A stretch of 64,000 bases of DNA from an uncultured Bacteroidales bacterium (GTDB lineage Bacteria; Bacteroidota; Bacteroidia; Bacteroidales; UBA932): contig CALVDQ010000001.1 in the NCBI GenBank assembly GCA_944326325.1, positions 372,001 through 436,000 on the forward strand, in the 5' to 3' direction. The notes under the pieces are model-generated. The model did not search any database, was not told the origin of the DNA, and saw only the letters and a program-made list of their open reading frames with translations. The translations under genes and the position numbers were made by a program. Each line of letters starts with the position of its first letter. Position 1 is the first letter of the stretch. This document shows, in pieces, positions 1-10,300 of the stretch.

Positions 1-1
1 C

Positions 2-853
2 CAGAACGGGATGTGGTCCGACCAAGGCAACGATTATGACAATTTCGTGGAATTTGTCAGGCAGGAAGATCCTGACATCTGCATCTGGGCTGAAGCGGAG
101 TCTATATACCGCACCGGGACAGCTGATGTCATGCCGGCCGAGGACAAGTATCTCCCGTACAACTGGGATATGCTGGCCCGCAGATACGGGCACCGGTATG
201 TCTGTCTGGCCGGAAAGAGGGACGAGTTCCCGCAGGTGGTGACTTCCAGATATCCCTTGAAGACGGTGGAGCGGATCAACGGGAACGGCCGGGATACGGT
301 CGTTGTCCACGGGGCCGGATACGTGGTTGCGGACATAGACGGGAAACAAGTCAATATCGTCACTGTCCATACCTATCCCCAGAAGTATGCCTATATGGCT
401 GAAGACAAGGAAAAAAGTGCTGCAGAAAACGGAGGGGACATTTTCCGTGCGGCCGAGATGAAGTACATATGCGGACAGACGATACTGGAGCATGACCCGG
501 AAGGCCGGGACCTCTGGATGATGGCCGGGGACTTTAACGCGATATCCCGTGCCGACAATCCGCATCTCGGCAGGCCGGAGGACGACAAGGCCTTCCTGCT
601 GCATGACTACGTGAGGTCAAGCACCCCGTACATCGACATTATGGAGCATTTCTACCCGGGCGAATACCGGAAGAGCACCTTTTCCGGACGCCGTGTGGAT
701 TTCATCTATGTCACGGAACCCCTGCTCGGGCACATTACCTCGGCCAGGACTATCACCGACGGCTTCGCGACGGCATCGAGGGATCCCAGGAAACTGAGCA
801 ATTTCTGCAATCCTTCGGACCATTATCCGATCGAGTTTACGATGGAATTCTGA
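2..853 (+). CDS. Endonuclease/exonuclease/phosphatase family protein, 5' end outside window
   Basis: The frame is already open at base 2, so the true start and any signal peptide lie upstream. Visible family marks of the metal-dependent EEP fold (DNase I, sphingomyelinase and inositol phosphatase-like enzymes that cleave phosphoesters) are an N-terminal QNGMW, an acidic WAEAES block, a central MMAGDFNA (catalytic Asp and Asn) and a C-terminal SDHYP (catalytic His). These four blocks are in the expected order, so the visible 283 residues cover nearly the whole domain. Such proteins in polysaccharide loci are usually secreted and the substrate is rarely known. A strong terminator follows at once, yet the next genes include a phosphodiester glycosidase and a glycerophosphodiesterase, so a shared phosphodiester substrate is plausible. 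Fold is confident; substrate is not. Confidence 0.85.
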   Translation, partial: QNGMWSDQGNDYDNFVEFVRQEDPDICIWAEAESIYRTGTADVMPAEDKYLPYNWDMLARRYGHRYVCLAGKRDEFPQVVTSRYPLKTVERINGNGRDTVVVHGAGYVVADIDGKQVNIVTVHTYPQKYAYMAEDKEKSAAENGGDIFRAAEMKYICGQTILEHDPEGRDLWMMAGDFNAISRADNPHLGRPEDDKAFLLHDYVRSSTPYIDIMEHFYPGEYRKSTFSGRRVDFIYVTEPLLGHITSARTITDGFATASRDPRKLSNFCNPSDHYPIEFTMEF

Positions 854-867
854 TAATGATGAAAAAA

Positions 868-907
868 AACAGGACAGGGCTTACGTAACAGTAGGCCCTG
901 TCCTGTT
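868..907 (+). terminator. Strong hairpin terminator between the EEP gene and fecR
   Basis: Perfect 13-bp inverted repeat: AACAGGACAGGGC at 868-880 and its complement at 895-907, with a 14-base loop. It is preceded by a run of eight A and followed by CTT. It ends 21 bases before the FecR start codon, leaving very little room for a separate promoter. It may work as a terminator for the upstream gene in both directions or as an attenuator of fecR. Confidence 0.8.
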
Positions 908-928
908 CTTATAGCGGAACAGGCAAAT

Positions 929-1909
929 ATGGAATTTCTGAAAAAATATTTCTACGGACAGCTGACCCCTCAGGAGGAGACCCGGGTGCAGGACTGGCTT
1001 GCTGAACATTTTGATGAACCGCAGGTCCAGGAAATGCTTGAGACGCTGATGTCGGAAATGGAAGCGGAGGACAGGGAAATGTCGTCTGCCGCTTTCGATG
1101 AAGTCAGTGCAAAGCTCGGTCTTGACAGGAAAAACCGCAGGAGAAACCGGGCGAAGACTGCCGGACTCCTTGCCCTGAAGGCTGCGGCCTGCCTGTTGCT
1201 GATAGTGACAGGGGCCGCAGCATACGGCCTTCTGGTTCCGGAGAAGCAGACGGAGTGGGCCGAACTGAAGGTGCCATACGGACAGACGGAAAGTCTCGAA
1301 CTGTCCGACGGGACGCAGATCCGCCTCAATTCCGGCAGCCGGATCACCTATCCGTCCAGTTTCCGCGGCAAGGAACGCCGCATATTCGTGGACGGGGAAA
1401 TATATGCCGAGGTCGCCAGGGATTCCCGCCATCCTTTCCATGTAACCTCAGGAAACGTCGAAGTGAAGGTCCTGGGGACAAAATTCAATTTCAAGTCATT
1501 CGATGATTCCGAGAATGTCGAGCTCCTGCTCTTCGAGGGGGCGGTGCAGGTCGATGTCGCTACCGCCACCCGTACAAGGCAGGTCGTGCTGCATCCGGGA
1601 GAAATGCTCCAGTACGACAGGGAGAGCGGGAGAATCAACCTCGACGACTTCAATCCGGGGATTTACAAGGACTTCTATGATGACAGGGCCATACATTTCT
1701 TCAATCTGCCGATGAAAGACATTGCCTCGGACCTGGAACGCCTTTTCGGGACCAGGATCGTAATCCTCGATGAATCACTTGCGGACTGCCGCTTCTTTGC
1801 CTGGTTCACCAACGACGAAACTCTTGAACAGATTCTTTACAGCCTGAACGCCGACGGACGGATGGAAATTTCCCGGGATGACGGCGTAATATATATTGAC
1901 AGAAAATAG
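929..1909 (+). CDS. FecR family anti-sigma factor
   Basis: This 326-residue inner-membrane regulator has the usual Bacteroidetes layout: a cytoplasmic N-terminal segment of about 80 residues that would hold an ECF sigma factor, one transmembrane helix at about residues 81-104, a periplasmic FecR domain (about 115-215, with LNSGSRITYP and VLGTKFNFKSF), and a C-terminal DUF4974-type domain (about 255-325) that contacts the SusC signalling domain. It sits 44 bases upstream of a SusC with an STN domain, the standard trans-envelope signalling arrangement. No sigma factor gene is visible next to it, so the partner is either upstream of the window or elsewhere. The start is the ATG at 929, which lies only 21 bases after a terminator hairpin. 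Confidence 0.93.
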   Translation: MEFLKKYFYGQLTPQEETRVQDWLAEHFDEPQVQEMLETLMSEMEAEDREMSSAAFDEVSAKLGLDRKNRRRNRAKTAGLLALKAAACLLLIVTGAAAYGLLVPEKQTEWAELKVPYGQTESLELSDGTQIRLNSGSRITYPSSFRGKERRIFVDGEIYAEVARDSRHPFHVTSGNVEVKVLGTKFNFKSFDDSENVELLLFEGAVQVDVATATRTRQVVLHPGEMLQYDRESGRINLDDFNPGIYKDFYDDRAIHFFNLPMKDIASDLERLFGTRIVILDESLADCRFFAWFTNDETLEQILYSLNADGRMEISRDDGVIYIDRK

Positions 1910-1953
1910 CCCGTTGCAAGCAAAACAGCAATAACAACTAAATAGACCAGTTC

Positions 1954-4900
1954 ATGAAAAGCAACAACCGAAAAAGCGGAGACCGTCTCAAACGGTTTCT
2001 TATGATGGCTTTTGTCTGCGGACTGATGGCTCCATTGCCGATGTCTGCACAGAAAATCAATTTTTCAGTCAGGAATGTGACTGTCCAGGAGGCTGTTTCG
2101 GCTCTGAACAAGTCCGAAAACTACTCGGTGATCATCAATGCGGATGACCTCGACCTTGACAGGAAGGTCAGCGTATCCGTCAGGAACGCCACCGTCGAGG
2201 AAGTGCTCGACAGTATCTTTTCAGGCCAGAATGTCACTTACGTGATTGACGGACGCAGGATCTCGGTGACTGCCGGCAAGGCACCGGACGGGAACGAGGA
2301 GGACAGCGTCCGGGCCCGGGAGACGAAGATTTCCGGAAAAATTACCGATTCCGCAGGGGAACCGCTTGTGGGGGCCTCCCTTGTTATCGTCGGGACAACA
2401 CAGGGATTCCTTACCGACATCGACGGAAACTTCGAGATTTCGGGAGTCAGGTTCCCGGCCAAAGTCATAGTCTCGTATATCGGCTATTCCGACATTGAAC
2501 TGGACCTTACCGGAAACGAGCCGTCGCCGTACAATATCGTCCTCGACGATACCCAGAACATCCTCGATGACGTGGTTGTCATAGGCTACGGTACACAGAA
2601 GAGGTCCAACCTCTCCGGCGCCGTGGGTATAGTCAGCGGCAAGGAACTGAATGCCAGGCCTGTCGTGTCTGCGGCCAACGCCCTTCAGGGGGCCGATCCT
2701 TCCGTGAACATCACATTCGGGACAGGATCTCCGGAGGCGAGCTACAACATCAACATCCGCGGTGCGCTTTCCCTTAACAGCGGCTCTCCGCTCATCCTTG
2801 CGGACGGTGTGGAGGTGAGCCTCAGCCAGATAAATCCTAATGACATAGAGTCCGTGACCGTACTCAAGGACGCGTCCACGTGTGCAATCTACGGAGCCAA
2901 GGCCTCGGCGGGAGTCGTGCTCATCACGACCAAGGCCGGCAAGAGGGGAGACAATGCCAGGGTATCCTACAACGGCCGTTTCGGCTGGCAGACCAACACC
3001 ACCTCCACGGATTTCATCTCGAACGGCTACAAGCATGTGACGATAGTGAATGAGTTCATGAACAATTCGTCCGACGCCACCAAGAACATCTTCCAGTACA
3101 CTGAAGAGAACGGCGGACTGCAGAAGCTCTGGGAACGCAGGAACGACGTTACCGAGAATCCGGAACGCCCGTGGGTAGAGGTCGGGGACGACGGCAAATA
3201 CTACTATTACGGTAACTTCGACTGGTACGGGTACTTCTACAACCGCGTACGCCCTCAGCAGGAGCACAATATCTCGGTTTCGGGAGGTTCGGAAAAGATA
3301 TCCTACTATGCGAGCGGCCGCTACCTTTCCCAGGATGGGATGTTCAAGGTCCAGCAGGACAATTACAAGGACTACGCTTTCCGCGCCAAGTTCTCGGCGC
3401 AGATGTTCAAATGGCTGAAATATTCCACGAACATCTCGTACGACAACTCCATATTCACCTACGGCGGGCATTCCAACTACGAAGGCACCATCAAGGCCCT
3501 CCAGTCCAATATCTGCGCCGCCTACCTTCCGTATAACCCTGACGGGACCATCGTGCAGTATGTCAACCAGCTCGCCAAGAATTCGCCGATAGGAGCCGGC
3601 CGCGGAGGCCACATGACGGCAGGAACGGGCCACAATTCCAAGTCGAAGAAATACATTACCATATCGAACCAGCTGGACATCACCCCTGTCCGGGATCTGA
3701 CCTTCACGGTGGCCTATGACTACCGCTACCGCGATATCCTGAACAAGTACAGGAACAATACTTTCGAGTATTCCAGGGCCGAGGGCGTGATAGAGACATT
3801 CACCTCGGGTTCCGTGGCCAACACTTACCAGGAGGTACACGGCAACTATGCCGGACACAACCTCAACATCTACGGTACATACAACCACAGCTGGAACGAC
3901 CATAACTTCAAGTTCACCGGCGGAGGCCAGTATGAAACCTACCGTTCCGTATCCCTCGACGTGAGCAATACCGACCTTACCAACGATGATCTCAACTCCT
4001 TCGTGGTGGCTACAGGCATCCCTGTAGTAGGGCAGGATATCACGGCCTACAAGACCCTGGGATTCTTCGCCCGTGCAAACTACGACTGGAAAGGCCGGTA
4101 CATCGTGGAGGTCAGCGCACGCGCCGACGGATCTTCGAGGTTTTCTCCGGGGAGCCGCTGGGCCTTCTTCCCTTCAGCTTCCGCAGCCTGGACCATCTCG
4201 GAAGAGAACTTCTTTGCCCCGGCCAGGACCGTAGTGGACAACATGAAGCTGCGTTTCTCTGCAGGAAGCCTCGGAAACCAGCAGGTAAGCAACTACGCCT
4301 GGATCGAGACCATCACCCCGAACCGGGAAATGAACGACTATACATTCGACTATATCGAGACAGGAAAATACTCCAGCATATCCGATCCTATCTCGTCCGG
4401 ACTTACCTGGGAGACTGTCACAACCTACGACGTCGGCCTCGATATGTCCTTTTTCTCCAGCAGGCTGAACTTCACCGTGGACGGCTATATAAGGGATACC
4501 AGGAACATGCTTACCACTTCCCTGACCCTTCCGGACGTGTACGGGGCCAACACCCCTAAGGCCAACTGCGCCGATCTCCGCTCCAAGGGATGGGAACTTA
4601 CCGTATCCTGGGCCGATTCCTTCGGACTGCTCGGGCATCCTTTCAGCTACAACGTGTCCGCCACACTCGGCGACTATGTGACCCACATCACCAGGTATCA
4701 CAACCCTGACGGTCTCATCTCCGACCACTATGTCGGCGAGAAGCTCGGGGATATCTGGGGCTACCATGTCGAGGGCCTCTTCAAGACCGACCGCGAGGCG
4801 GCCGAGTACCAGGCTACCATCGATGACACGGCAGTGAACAGCCGCGTGTACCAGTGTACCGGACCTGCAGGAAACTATCTCCGGGCCGGTGATGTCAGGT

Positions 4901-5526
4901 ATGCCGACCTGGACGGCAACAATGAGATTTCCGAAGGCTCCGGCACCCTTGACGACCACGGAGACATGATAATCATCGGAAACACAAATCCGCGCTACAA
5001 CTATTCCTTCCGCTTAGGAGTGAACTGGCTGGGCATAGACATCTCGGCTTTCTTCCAGGGTGTGGGGCACCGTGACTGGTATCCTGTCGCAGGCCAGGCT
5101 TCCTTCGACTTCTGGGGACCGTACGCATTCCCTCCGACTTCCTTTATACACAACGACTTCTATGACAATGTCTGGACCGAGACGAACAGGAACGCCTACT
5201 TCCCGAGGGCCAGAGGCTACAACGCCTACGCCAGCGGAGCCCTGGGCACACCGAACGACAGGTATATCCAGAATCTCGCATATCTGCGTCTGAAAAACCT
5301 TACCGTTGGCTATACCGTACCTCAGAAATGGACCCGGAAAGCCAAAATAGAACAGATCCGCGTCTATTTCTCAGGGGAGAACCTCTGCTACTGGTCTCCG
5401 TTGAAGAGATATACCAAGACCATGGACCCGGAACTTGCAGGTTCCAGCGGGACCGATACCGCCAATTCCGGAGTGGGCTACGCTTATCCGAGGACATTCT
5501 CGATAGGACTTGATATCCAGTTTTAA
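1954..5526 (+). CDS. SusC-like TonB-dependent outer membrane transporter with STN domain
   Basis: Large outer-membrane porin of 1190 residues. Order: signal peptide (about 1-32), STN secretin/TonB short domain (about 34-105, with two repeats of the VRNxTVxE type), carboxypeptidase-regulatory-like domain (about 126-205), TonB plug starting at VVVIGYGTQKRS, and a C-terminal beta-barrel ending in an aromatic residue (IQF). The STN domain is the known link to FecR/ECF sigma signalling and matches the fecR gene just upstream. The SusD partner follows after 12 bases. It should import an oligosaccharide or glycan fragment across the outer membrane. The substrate cannot be read from the sequence; the neighbouring enzymes suggest something carrying phosphodiesters. 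Confidence 0.96.
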   Translation: MKSNNRKSGDRLKRFLMMAFVCGLMAPLPMSAQKINFSVRNVTVQEAVSALNKSENYSVIINADDLDLDRKVSVSVRNATVEEVLDSIFSGQNVTYVIDGRRISVTAGKAPDGNEEDSVRARETKISGKITDSAGEPLVGASLVIVGTTQGFLTDIDGNFEISGVRFPAKVIVSYIGYSDIELDLTGNEPSPYNIVLDDTQNILDDVVVIGYGTQKRSNLSGAVGIVSGKELNARPVVSAANALQGADPSVNITFGTGSPEASYNINIRGALSLNSGSPLILADGVEVSLSQINPNDIESVTVLKDASTCAIYGAKASAGVVLITTKAGKRGDNARVSYNGRFGWQTNTTSTDFISNGYKHVTIVNEFMNNSSDATKNIFQYTEENGGLQKLWERRNDVTENPERPWVEVGDDGKYYYYGNFDWYGYFYNRVRPQQEHNISVSGGSEKISYYASGRYLSQDGMFKVQQDNYKDYAFRAKFSAQMFKWLKYSTNISYDNSIFTYGGHSNYEGTIKALQSNICAAYLPYNPDGTIVQYVNQLAKNSPIGAGRGGHMTAGTGHNSKSKKYITISNQLDITPVRDLTFTVAYDYRYRDILNKYRNNTFEYSRAEGVIETFTSGSVANTYQEVHGNYAGHNLNIYGTYNHSWNDHNFKFTGGGQYETYRSVSLDVSNTDLTNDDLNSFVVATGIPVVGQDITAYKTLGFFARANYDWKGRYIVEVSARADGSSRFSPGSRWAFFPSASAAWTISEENFFAPARTVVDNMKLRFSAGSLGNQQVSNYAWIETITPNREMNDYTFDYIETGKYSSISDPISSGLTWETVTTYDVGLDMSFFSSRLNFTVDGYIRDTRNMLTTSLTLPDVYGANTPKANCADLRSKGWELTVSWADSFGLLGHPFSYNVSATLGDYVTHITRYHNPDGLISDHYVGEKLGDIWGYHVEGLFKTDREAAEYQATIDDTAVNSRVYQCTGPAGNYLRAGDVRYADLDGNNEISEGSGTLDDHGDMIIIGNTNPRYNYSFRLGVNWLGIDISAFFQGVGHRDWYPVAGQASFDFWGPYAFPPTSFIHNDFYDNVWTETNRNAYFPRARGYNAYASGALGTPNDRYIQNLAYLRLKNLTVGYTVPQKWTRKAKIEQIRVYFSGENLCYWSPLKRYTKTMDPELAGSSGTDTANSGVGYAYPRTFSIGLDIQF

Positions 5527-5538
5527 TCATAATAGGAA

Positions 5539-7311
5539 ATGGAAATGAAAAATATATTCAGATTTGTATCCGCAGTCTTTCTGGCAGTCTCTGCTGCAGG
5601 CTGTGACCTGACCCTCTATCCGGAGGATGCCGTCAGCCCGGGAGTCTACTTCAAGTCCGAGTCGGATTTCGAGCAATGGACCAACTACCTGTACCGGGCT
5701 CTTCTGGACGATGCCGATGCCGTGTCCCGTTACAATGCCGATGACATGGTCGACAAGAGCATGGGAAGCATCATACAGGGCACCCGCCTTGCGTCCGACA
5801 ATATGAACGGGCAGAACGAGTGGAACTGGACCATGCTCCGCAGGATCAACTATCTGCTTGAGAATTCCTACAATTGCGAGGATGAGGCCGTGAGGACAAA
5901 ATACGAGGGCATAACCTATTTTTTCCGGGCCTATTTCTACTATCAGAAGGTGATGCGTTTCGGGGACGTGCCGTGGTATGACAAGGTCCTTGAGTCCACT
6001 GACGACGAATTCCTGAACAAGCCCCGGGATGACAGAGGCTTTGTCATGGACAAGGTCATGGAGGATTTCGACAGGGCCATTGAGATGATCCCTGCCGACA
6101 AGGACGCCTATTCGGCCCGTGTCACCAAATGGGTAGCCCTGGCCATGAAGTCACGTGCGGCCTTGTTTGAAGGTACATGGCGGAAATACCACGGGCTTCA
6201 GGACTACGAGAAATACCTGGAACAGGCTGTCGCTGCCGCCAAGACCTTCATCGACGAAAGCGGCTATACCCTCTACAGCCAGGGTGACCAGCCGTACAGG
6301 GATTTGTTCTGCTCGGACAATGCCAAGACCGAGGAGGTGGTGTTCGCCCGCCTTTACCAGTTCGAGACCCTCAATGTCTCCAACTCCGTACAGTTCAATA
6401 TACGCAATGATGCACAAGGCTTTACACGCCGTTTCATGAACCATTATCTCATGGCTGACGGCTCGCGCTTTACGGACATCGAAGGGAACGAGACCATGCC
6501 TTATGCCGAAGAGACACAGGGCCGTGACCCGCGTATGGCGCAGACCGTGCTCTGCCCGGGCTATGTGGCTGTCGGTGAAAGCAGCACCACTCCGAACGAC
6601 ATGACATCCCTTACGGGTTATGAACCGATAAAGTTCGTCGCATCATCCGACCACAGCGGAGCTTCCAAAGGAACCTGCGACTGGCCGCTTATCCGCGCTG
6701 CTGAAGTTTATCTGAACTATGCCGAGGCACTTGCCGAACTCGGAACCCTTGACCAGACGGCTCTCGACATTTCCATTAACAAGATACGGGACAGGGCCGG
6801 TATGCCTCACCTGGACATGGCCGTGGCCAACGGCAACGTGGATCCTTTCCTCGCATCCTGCTATCCTCGCGTGGCTGACGGTCCGAACAAGGGAGTCATC
6901 CTGGAAATCCGCCGCGAACGCACGGTGGAACTCGTGAACGAAGGCTTCCGCCAGTGGGACATGCTCCGCTGGAAGGAAGGCGAGCAGATGGTGAACAAGG
7001 ACAAGCCTTACTACGGGATCTGGTTCCCTGCCGAAGGTCTCTACGATATGGACGGTGACGGCAAGAACGACCTGGAGATTTATTCCCAGGTGCAGCAGAG
7101 CAAACCGTCCGACGGACTGACAGTCAAGAAGATCGGTACTGATCTCGTGCTTTCGGAGGGAACATACGGCTACGTGGTGGCATGGTCCACCCTTACCTGG
7201 GAATGGAATGACAGGGAATACCTCTGGCCTATCCCTGCCGACCAGAGAGTCCTTACCGGAGGGGCCCTGACCCAGAATCCTGGCTGGACCGACAGTACAA
7301 ACTTTAATTAG
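5539..7311 (+). CDS. SusD/RagB-like surface glycan-binding lipoprotein
   Basis: 590 residues with a lipoprotein signal peptide (cleavage before Cys at about residue 22, SAAGCDLT) and the all-helical TPR-rich SusD fold. Supporting signs are the N-terminal region with YFKSESDFEQW, the mid-region WPLIRAAEVYLNYAEAL, and the C-terminal EIRRERTVELVNEGFRQWDM motif found in most SusD proteins, ending in LTQNPGW. It forms the lid on the SusC barrel upstream and delivers substrate to it. It is translated from the ATG at 5539 or six bases later. The next gene starts nine bases after its stop, so all are on one transcript. Confidence 0.96.
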   Translation: MEMKNIFRFVSAVFLAVSAAGCDLTLYPEDAVSPGVYFKSESDFEQWTNYLYRALLDDADAVSRYNADDMVDKSMGSIIQGTRLASDNMNGQNEWNWTMLRRINYLLENSYNCEDEAVRTKYEGITYFFRAYFYYQKVMRFGDVPWYDKVLESTDDEFLNKPRDDRGFVMDKVMEDFDRAIEMIPADKDAYSARVTKWVALAMKSRAALFEGTWRKYHGLQDYEKYLEQAVAAAKTFIDESGYTLYSQGDQPYRDLFCSDNAKTEEVVFARLYQFETLNVSNSVQFNIRNDAQGFTRRFMNHYLMADGSRFTDIEGNETMPYAEETQGRDPRMAQTVLCPGYVAVGESSTTPNDMTSLTGYEPIKFVASSDHSGASKGTCDWPLIRAAEVYLNYAEALAELGTLDQTALDISINKIRDRAGMPHLDMAVANGNVDPFLASCYPRVADGPNKGVILEIRRERTVELVNEGFRQWDMLRWKEGEQMVNKDKPYYGIWFPAEGLYDMDGDGKNDLEIYSQVQQSKPSDGLTVKKIGTDLVLSEGTYGYVVAWSTLTWEWNDREYLWPIPADQRVLTGGALTQNPGWTDSTNFN

Positions 7312-7319
7312 ACCATACA

Positions 7320-10300
7320 ATGAAATTCCGTTATATGATTTTGTCCTTTGCCGCAGTTCTGGCAATAATGACCGGCTGCGCCAAATTCGATGACTCCTCT
7401 CTCTGGAACGACGTGGACCATGCGTACAACCAGCTGACAGAAATAAAGGCCCAGCTTGAGGAGCTTGCTTCCCAGACAGATATGCTGTCTGCCGTAGTGG
7501 AAGGAGGAGCCATTACCTACATTTCCGAGAATGCGGACGGCGGCTATACTGTCCGCTACAAGGATTCCGGAAACGAAGAGAAGACAGTGGTCATAGCCGG
7601 TAAGGAGAATGTCACGACTTCTCCTCTTCTCGGGACAAGAGAGGACAACGGTGTCCTCTGCTGGACCATAACCGTGGACGGGAAGACCGATTTCCTGACC
7701 GATATCGACGGGGCGAAGATCCCCGTGGCAGGCAGGACTCCTCTCTTTACCGTTGACAGCGAAGGCTGCTGGTGCGTGAACGGAAACCCTGTCCTGGACC
7801 ATGAAGGCAACAAGGTCAAGGCGGAAGGCAAGGTGGCGTCCGTCATCTCCGCCGTGGAGAAGGATGCTTCGGGGAACGCTGTCCTGACCCTTGCCGACGG
7901 TTCCAAAGTAACCGTTCCTGTCTTCGATGCCTTCAGCATCACCCTTTATTATTCCGGGGAGGAGATAATGAACCAGCTTCAGGTAGAGAGCTCCGACGCT
8001 CCGGCCGTTGTATCCTACGAGATAGGCGGACCGTCCGCGGACCAGGTGATCGTAAAGGTAATGCGTGAGGAAAACCTGACAGTCGATACGGACTTTGCCT
8101 CCGGCACAATGACGGTTTCCTTCGGAGAGGATTTCGAGACAGGCAGTTTCGCGGTCATGCTTGCCGATGCAGAGGGCAATGTGATCATACGTCCGGTATA
8201 TGTCACCGACCTTTCGGCCCTTCCGGACTATTACGGTATAATGACCTCCGACGATTTGTCCGCCTTTGCCGCCGCAGTCAACTCGGGAGCGAGCCTCTCC
8301 CGCTTCATGGACAGCAACGGCCACGTGGTGCTCCTGCAGGATGTGGATATGTCGGGAGTGGAATCATACATCCCGGCAGGCACCGATGAAAAACCGTTCT
8401 CAGGAGTATTCGACGGCCAGGGATTCACGGTCAGGAACATCTCTGTCAAGACGGACATCACCTCGCAGGCCAATACCGGGATTTTCGGGGTCATCAGCGG
8501 GGCCACGGTCAGAAACCTCACTGTCGGGGACGAAGGTGACGTATGGACCATAACCGGAAAGGCGGCCGGCGGCAGTGCCATAGCCGGCGTAGCGGCAAAG
8601 GCTCTGGAAGGTTCAGTGGTGGAGAACTGTGTAAACTATGTCTCCTTCGATTTCCAGGCGGAAGACGGGGCCAAGGTGGTGGTGAGCATGGCCGGAATCG
8701 TGGGTGACGCCACAGGACTGTCCGTTACAGGCTGTACGAACAATGCCGATATCCATGTGTCCGGCATCGTGAACACTGAAAGCGGTGGAAACGGATTCCA
8801 GCTTGGCGGTATCGTGGGTTATGCAAGGTCTGGAGTGAAGGCTTCCGGATGCGAGAACAACGGTGACCTTTCGGCACCGTCCGGACGGGGAGGCGGGATC
8901 ATTGCCACACTTGCCGGAGGCACGATGTCGGAATGTGTCAACAACGGAACCATAGAAGATGACAGGGACGGACAGTATGCAGCCGGCACGGCATACGGTT
9001 ACAAGCGCATGGGCGGGCTTGCCGGCGGGACTTCAGGCACCACGACCATAGAAAAATGTACAAATAACGGTACCGTCATCACCTGGACGGGCTGCCGCAC
9101 CGGCGGGTTCGTCGGACACAATGACAAGGGATCCACAATAAGCGGCTGCGTGAACAACGGGAACATATTCGGCCTTGCCGCACACGATGACCACGGGGCT
9201 GGCTGGGCCTGCGGGTTCACCGGGGCCGACAACATCTCGGGCTGTACCGGATACGGCCATGTCGGCGATCTTTCTCAGGCGGATTCACCGGAATCGGCGC
9301 CTCATGCCACCCATTACAATGCTGTCAAGTATATGTACGAGGAAAGGTATGACCCTGAAAGCAATATGATCGACTGGACCGGGGACTTCTACTACGAGAT
9401 GTCCGTCACCGGAAGCGAGGAACTGGCTCCGGGACTGAAATATACGGCTTACCAGTGGACGAACGTGCCGCGGAAAATGCACGTCCTCGAGATCGACCTC
9501 ACGAGTCCGGACATCGAACTGACCACCTCAATGGCCGATGATATCGTCCCTAATCCTAACGCGAACGGTAATTCGAACAACGGCTTCAACATAAGGGAGA
9601 CCCTCTCACAGCTCTGCACACGCAAGCGTGCCGAAGGCGAGGATGTCCTTGCCGGCATCAATACGGGCTTCTTCGACTCCAACGACGGAATCCCGCGTGG
9701 CCTCCATATAGAAGACGGAGAGCCGGTCTATGTGAACAACCAGGGTGTAAGAAGCGGTTTTGTCAACCATGCATGGGCCTTTACGGTCTTTTCTGACGCT
9801 ACCGCCAGCTGCGGGAAGAAAGAGTTCAAGGGGACGTTCGAGGCGGCAGGAAAGGAATACGAGTACTATTCGGTCAACGACACCATTGTCCGGTCCGGAC
9901 ACAAGACATATACCGCGAATGTGTACACGTCGAGGTACAGGGAATTCCCTCATGACGGACATCCGGAGATAACCAACCCGTTGAGCCGAAACGCATTCTA
10001 CATAGTCGCCGAATACAAGGACGGCCCTATGAAGGTCAACATGGGATATGCGGAGGCTACGGTATCCGCTGTCTATGACGGGCGTACAACCGCCCTGGAC
10101 AAGGCTCCGTATCTTACCGGGGACGGACAGGTGGCCATCCAGCTTACAGGTGACACTGCATCTGAAGTGGCGGCCGCTGTCAAGGCCGGTGATGTCATAA
10201 GGCTCAGGGCCGATGTCACCGTGGACGGACAGGCCAAGGCCATCCTGACCCAGAACTCCACCATGTATCAGTTCATGAAGGACGGGCAGGATGCAACCGG

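Noticed and set aside
2221..3903. Open frame of about 560 codons opposite susC
   Set aside because: No signal peptide or domain, and it lies wholly inside a clear SusC gene.
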